Origin: CAJBVG01 sp943371235
GTDB taxonomy: Bacteria > Bacteroidota > Bacteroidia > Sphingobacteriales > Sphingobacteriaceae
Length of the DNA stretch: 36,301 bases
Assembly: GCA_943371235.1 (NCBI GenBank)
Contig: CALRTZ010000031.1
Span: 1 to 36,301 of the forward strand
Reading direction: 5' to 3'
Position 1 is the first letter of the stretch. Each line of letters starts with the position of its first letter. The notes beneath the pieces are model-generated. The model was not told the origin of the DNA. It saw only the letters and a list, made by a program, of their open reading frames with translations, and did not search any database. This document shows positions 32,985 through 36,301 of this stretch, one piece after another. The position numbers and the translations under genes are program-made.

Positions 32985-33770
32985 CTAAATCCTTTCATTA
33001 CCCGAAAGTGACAAAGTATATACATGCCTAATTTTTTTTCTATTTAAATAAACAAAAACTAAAAGTAATAAAAACAAACTAATTAATATTTTATAGTCGT
33101 ATTTTAAATCAAAATACCTCAGTCCGATGTAAATCAAAATTGAATATAAATATTCAAATAAATTATAGAAAAAATGAATAAGTATAATTTCACGCAGACT
33201 AATTTTTGTGTAAATATAGAGCCAACTATAAAGAAATGCAGGTACTATTAACAGTATAGGTAATAAAATATCCGGATTTGTTAAACTAAAATGAGAAAAT
33301 GTAAAAATTATACTACTAATAATTAATATTGCACGTTTATCTAAGTGTCCAATTAGTTCTTTAGTTACATAATGTCTGTAAAATATTTCTTCAAATACAG
33401 GAGCACAAAATAATGCTGTTAAAAAATTAATATATAAAGATTTTGAAATTACTGGCAAGGAATACGTATCAACAAACTCACTATATCCATTTTCAAAAAT
33501 ATAGGTAATATCAAATATTAATGTTTGAATTATAAAAAGAATAATAACAATTGGTATATAATTTATTTTTTTTTGTTCAGATTCTGTTTTTAATAACCCA
33601 TTAATTTCTCTCCACTTATAACCTATAATTGATAGTATAGATAACCAAACAGTGGTACTTATTAAAAATTTAAGAATCACATTATTATTGTAACCATCAA
33701 TAAAATTTAGGCAGTGAAATATTAATACAATTGCTGCGGAATATAATAATACTTTTCTGTAAATTTTCAT
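32985..33770 (-). CDS. CPBP family intramembrane protease in the immunity-gene position
   Basis: The protein has 261 residues and about seven to eight hydrophobic helices. All three CPBP (Abi/CAAX-like) motifs are present: E127-E128-x3-R132 in PVFEEIFYRH, F156-x3-H160 in FTFSH, and H199-x3-N203 in IHFFYN. Family members cleave within membranes, and several act as bacteriocin self-immunity proteins. The gene starts 3 bp after the stop of the RHS cassette 2 gene, so translation is coupled. That is where an RHS immunity gene would sit. Its last residues (VYTLSLSGNERI) belong to a sequence shared with the fragment downstream. A protective role against the cassette 2 toxin is inference. Confidence 0.85.
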   Translation of the reverse strand: MKIYRKVLLYSAAIVLIFHCLNFIDGYNNNVILKFLISTTVWLSILSIIGYKWREINGLLKTESEQKKINYIPIVIILFIIQTLIFDITYIFENGYSEFVDTYSLPVISKSLYINFLTALFCAPVFEEIFYRHYVTKELIGHLDKRAILIISSIIFTFSHFSLTNPDILLPILLIVPAFLYSWLYIYTKISLREIILIHFFYNLFEYLYSILIYIGLRYFDLKYDYKILISLFLLLLVFVYLNRKKIRHVYTLSLSGNERI

Positions 33771-33773
33771 AAA

Positions 33774-34703
33774 CTAATAAGTTTGGGTTGGCATCTGTTG
33801 AGGACCAAATTGCATAATTTGATTTTCAATAAGTGCAGGAAGGAAAAATATAGGACCAGAAGCCCCTTTGCTTTTAGCTGCATCTTTAATTATTTCCTCT
33901 GCGGAATTTTTACCAATCTCTTTATTTATCTCGGTTAATCTATCTCTTTTTTCCTTTGTATCAACTAGAGGATTGTTTTCAGTCATCCACTTACCAGCTT
34001 CTGTTGTTGTATAAAAAGTTTCTGTATCGAACATTTGATCCCAACCTTTAGGGTCAGCTAGACTATTTAATCTCCCATTTTTACATTCTGCACATGCTTT
34101 AGATTCTTCCTTTACTTCAAACTCATTCATTTTCATTTTACCATCCTTATTTGAAACTTCAATTCTTTGTAAGGTAGATGCTTCTCCTTCATTAGTTTTA
34201 TAAACATACGTTCTATCATAATTATCATTAGTTACTTCCCTATGAACCTCAACACCATCGACAATCGTAATATTATCTTCACTCCTACCGTCTGGATCTA
34301 TAAAACTAATTGGATTGTTAAAGCCATATCTAAATGGTGTCCAAGAATAAGTTTTCTCCGCCAAGGGATCCACCGCATGCCACCTACCAATTTGCGGATC
34401 ATAAAATCTCGCTCCGTAATCATACCAACCTAAGTTATGCGCCGTTTGTTTCTCCTTGCCGTTGTACTTGTATTTGTTTTCCGATGAACTTACAAAACTC
34501 ATGCCCCCCATTTCTAATCCAAATGGATAGTAAGAATCGTATTGCAAAATTACCGGTTGGTTGTTTGCGTTTGGTTTTACACTTATGCGTGCATTGCCCA
34601 AATGATCTGAAATTACATACTGCCTTTCGAAACCGCCAGATACTTTTAACACTCGGCCCGTTTCGTTGGCAAAGAAATCTAATTCGTTGTACAGGTAAAA
34701 CAA
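33774..34703 (-). CDS. Orphan RHS C-terminal cassette 2 (core fragment plus unknown C-terminal domain)
   Basis: The protein has 309 residues from TTG 34703, which lies 6 bp after the stop of the upstream gene. Residues 5-135 are an RHS-repeat core (NELDFFANETGRVLKVSGGF, YVISDHLGNARISV, YNGKEKQTAHNLGWYDYGAR, FYDPQIGRWHAVDPLAE), ending at the DPDG junction (136-139). The ~170-residue C-terminus (from RSEDNITIVDG) has no recognised toxin motif; ESKACAECKNG supplies two close cysteines and GPIFFLPALIENQIM a hydrophobic stretch near the end. It lacks a signal peptide and all upstream RHS sequence. It may be a silent module that can replace the tip of a full-length RHS protein by recombination across the ~330-bp core shared with cassette 1. 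Confidence 0.8.
   Translation of the reverse strand: MFYLYNELDFFANETGRVLKVSGGFERQYVISDHLGNARISVKPNANNQPVILQYDSYYPFGLEMGGMSFVSSSENKYKYNGKEKQTAHNLGWYDYGARFYDPQIGRWHAVDPLAEKTYSWTPFRYGFNNPISFIDPDGRSEDNITIVDGVEVHREVTNDNYDRTYVYKTNEGEASTLQRIEVSNKDGKMKMNEFEVKEESKACAECKNGRLNSLADPKGWDQMFDTETFYTTTEAGKWMTENNPLVDTKEKRDRLTEINKEIGKNSAEEIIKDAAKSKGASGPIFFLPALIENQIMQFGPQQMPTQTY
34367..34696 (-). repeat. RHS core direct repeat, copy 2
   Basis: About 330 bp, near 95% identical by eye to 35770-36097. Homology begins abruptly at the AACGAATTAGATTTC region just after the preceding gene and fades after the GRW(H/F)AVD codons. Confidence 0.88.
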
Positions 34704-34709
34704 TTTACT

Positions 34710-35105
34710 CTATTCTTTTTTATATACAATATATAATTTCCTAATTATTTTTAACATGAATGCAATCGGTACTATAAAAAATAGTATACTTAGATAGTAG
34801 ATCATAGTTACATTGCTTTCTGGAATTATAAATTCATCTGCGTTCTTTAAATATTTTAATTTAATCTTTTTACCTGTACTAATTTCATTATCATAGCAAT
34901 CACTTTTAGCTAATTCTACGCTATAATATCTATTATCATACAAAATAGTAGCGGTACACAATCTACCTGGCTTTATATTAACGAGTATTGCGTCTATAAT
35001 TTCACCATTTAATTGTATCTGGTACTTTTGCTTTGATTCATCATAAACAATAATACTTACTATAGAAAAAAATAAAAAATAAAATATATCTAAATATTTT
35101 TTCAT
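34710..35105 (-). CDS. Small two-helix membrane protein, candidate immunity protein for RHS cassette 1
   Basis: The protein has 131 residues. Transmembrane helices lie at ~4-21 (YLDIFYFLFFSIVSIIVY) and ~99-120 (MIYYLSILFFIVPIAFML). Between them is a ~75-residue beta-rich domain (LNGEIIDAILVNIKPGRL, TATILYDNRYYSVELAKS) that faces outside if both ends are cytoplasmic. The layout resembles DUF3592-type proteins, but I do not claim the family. Its ATG overlaps the stop of the RHS cassette 1 gene by 4 bp (ATGA), the usual arrangement for a toxin and its immunity gene. The role is inferred from position only. Confidence 0.65.
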   Translation of the reverse strand: MKKYLDIFYFLFFSIVSIIVYDESKQKYQIQLNGEIIDAILVNIKPGRLCTATILYDNRYYSVELAKSDCYDNEISTGKKIKLKYLKNADEFIIPESNVTMIYYLSILFFIVPIAFMLKIIRKLYIVYKKE

Positions 35106-36178
35106 AATAAAACATTTTTCTTAACTACGATTGTATTGTCTTGTGGTGTTATTAATTGTGTGTATTTTATCCCAGATGTTTGAGAAAATTTTGGTCTTAC
35201 TATATCTGAAGCTGTTTGTGCAGCATCACCTGATACACTTCCAACTACTTGATTTTTGGTATTAGCAGCTTTTAAATCTGATTTAGCTTTACTAGCATTA
35301 GCTGCACGTCCAGAACTAGATGGATCATTTGTCGCTATCCTTGTTGTCCTATTTAAGGTATTCTCCTTAACTTTAATACTTGCATTATTAACCACTTTTG
35401 CTTGTCCTGCAAAACCGCTTGTGATTACATCTGATGCAATTTGAGTAGTTGATATTTTACCATCAACAGCTTGTTTAGTTAATGATTCTGAAGCATCAAT
35501 AGAAGCTGTTAATAATACTTTTCCAACTGTACCTACATTTTTCAAAGTTGACAAACCACCAGATAATGCCCCCGCTCCACCAGAAATTAATGCCTTACCA
35601 TAATTAATTTCTTGACCCGTAAGTTTTTGTACAGCAATTTCTGTAATAAAACCTACTGCAAAACCAATGCATTGGGGGCAATTCCCATCTGGGTCTGTTA
35701 AATTTGTAGGATTATTCCAAGCATATGCATATACAGATTTATCAATTTGTTCGGGTTCATCTGCTAATGCATCCACCGCAAACCATCTCCCCACCTGCGG
35801 ATCATAAAACCTCGCTCCATAATCATACCAACCTAAATTATGCGCCGTTTGTTTCTCCTTGCCGTTGTACTTGTATTTGTTTTCCGATGAACTTACAAAA
35901 CTCATGCCGCCCATTTCTAATCCAAAAGGATAGTACGAATCGTATTGCAAAACTACCGGTTGGTTATTTGCGTTTGGTTTTACACTTATGCGAGCATTGC
36001 CCAAATGATCTGAAATTACATACTGCCTTTCGAAACCGCCAGATACTTTTAACACGCGGCCTGTTTCGTTCGCAAAGAAATCTAATTCGTTGTTTACATA
36101 CACAAAGCCGTTTACATAATCGGTTCTCGTTTGAGTTACCGGTGCTGTTGGGCTGGCTATTTGTGTGGTGGTGTACAT
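35102..36178 (-). CDS. RHS C-terminal cassette 1 (core plus unknown C-terminal domain), 5'-truncated
   Basis: The protein has 358 residues. The start ATG 36178 falls inside what is normally a long RHS protein: TRTDYVNGFVYVNNELDFFA leads straight into the core, and repeats B4/D6 begin about 30 bp upstream. The full RHS N-terminus is therefore absent here. The core runs to DPDG (162-165). The ~190-residue C-terminus starts NCPQCIGFAVGFITEIAVQK, has a Gly-rich pretoxin-like stretch (GKALISGGAGALSGGLSTL), then a polar region (SGRAANASKAKSDLKAANTK) and ends TIVVKKNVLL. No catalytic signature was recognised. Such C-termini are normally toxins. The next gene overlaps it by 4 bp. Confidence 0.75.
   Translation of the reverse strand: MYTTTQIASPTAPVTQTRTDYVNGFVYVNNELDFFANETGRVLKVSGGFERQYVISDHLGNARISVKPNANNQPVVLQYDSYYPFGLEMGGMSFVSSSENKYKYNGKEKQTAHNLGWYDYGARFYDPQVGRWFAVDALADEPEQIDKSVYAYAWNNPTNLTDPDGNCPQCIGFAVGFITEIAVQKLTGQEINYGKALISGGAGALSGGLSTLKNVGTVGKVLLTASIDASESLTKQAVDGKISTTQIASDVITSGFAGQAKVVNNASIKVKENTLNRTTRIATNDPSSSGRAANASKAKSDLKAANTKNQVVGSVSGDAAQTASDIVRPKFSQTSGIKYTQLITPQDNTIVVKKNVLL
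35770..36097 (-). repeat. RHS core direct repeat, copy 1
   Basis: Partner of 34367-34696. Differences are mostly silent; the few amino-acid changes include I/V at VxLQY, I/V at DPQxGRW and HAVDPLAE versus FAVDALAD at the end. Confidence 0.88.
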
Positions 36179-36208
36179 TTCCGTTGGTATTATAAATATA
36201 GAAAATTA

Positions 36209-36301
36209 AACGAATTTACGAATTAGCGAACAGGCGAATTAACGGCCTAACGGATTTTCGAATTATCTTATTTAGGTCACAAAGGGCACGAGGTACACAC
36301 A
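36209..36301. repeat. Repeats B4 and D6 at the right edge
   Basis: Bases 36209-36262 carry B-family units (CGAATTTACGAATTAGCGAA). Bases 36274-36301 begin a D-family copy (GGTCACAAAGGGCACGAGGT) cut by the window edge. They replace the upstream part of RHS cassette 1. Confidence 0.8.

Noticed and set aside
35725..36195. Plus-strand frame opposite the RHS core (and its twin at 34334-34744)
   Set aside because: Both are antisense shadows of the repeated RHS core; they look alike only because the core is duplicated.
36179..36208. YIYNTNGN in a second frame as a frameshifted RHS YD repeat
   Set aside because: Only about eight residues before the B repeat begins; too short to support.

Overview
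This is AT-rich DNA from a Bacteroidota chromosome; the species cannot be named from the sequence. Evidence: several secreted proteins end in type IX secretion (T9SS) sorting domains (YPNP-type tails and one CHU_C/gliding-type C-terminus). There is a LytTR/His_kinase two-component pair, DUF3857/transglutaminase-like proteins, a HupE/UreJ-M1 peptidase-DUF6702 cluster, and RHS fragments with the DPDG junction.

Layout. 1-3072 (+): end of a cytochrome c-like gene, a small haem lipoprotein, a DUF5777-like beta-barrel protein and a secreted beta-lactamase-like serine hydrolase. 3141-4281: two paralogous small lipoprotein-type genes, each apparently damaged, each followed by a nearly identical palindromic repeat. 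4332-8145 (-): pepT, a LytTR regulator with its kinase, and threonine aldolase. 8152-10734 (+): a large T9SS-exported choice-of-anchor L protein. 10831-11206 (+): a broken GxxExxY nuclease-like gene between two repeats. 11305-30321 (-): two DUF3857/transglutaminase-like exported proteins, Lon, a DUF6702/TonB-C/M1/HupE cluster, two tandem M4 metallopeptidases and ClpB. 30689-36301 (-): accessory DNA with a decayed ORF6N gene, an IS1-type element, an unidentified gene fragment, and two tandem RHS C-terminal cassettes, each followed by a membrane-protein gene in the position usual for an immunity gene.

How the genes work together. The housekeeping part is largely cell-envelope biology and protein quality control (Lon, ClpB, exported peptidases). 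The accessory right end looks like a polymorphic RHS toxin locus. Two cassettes share a core of about 330 bp at roughly 95% identity by eye, then switch to unrelated C-termini right after DPDG. The second cassette lacks everything upstream of the core and starts a few bases after the first candidate immunity gene, so it looks like an orphan toxin module. The gene after it encodes a CPBP-family membrane protease with all three family motifs.

Intergenic spaces carry at least five families of short-period or palindromic repeats (called A to E here). Family D copies flank both decayed accessory genes (GxxExxY and ORF6N). No tRNA, rRNA or CRISPR array was recognised.
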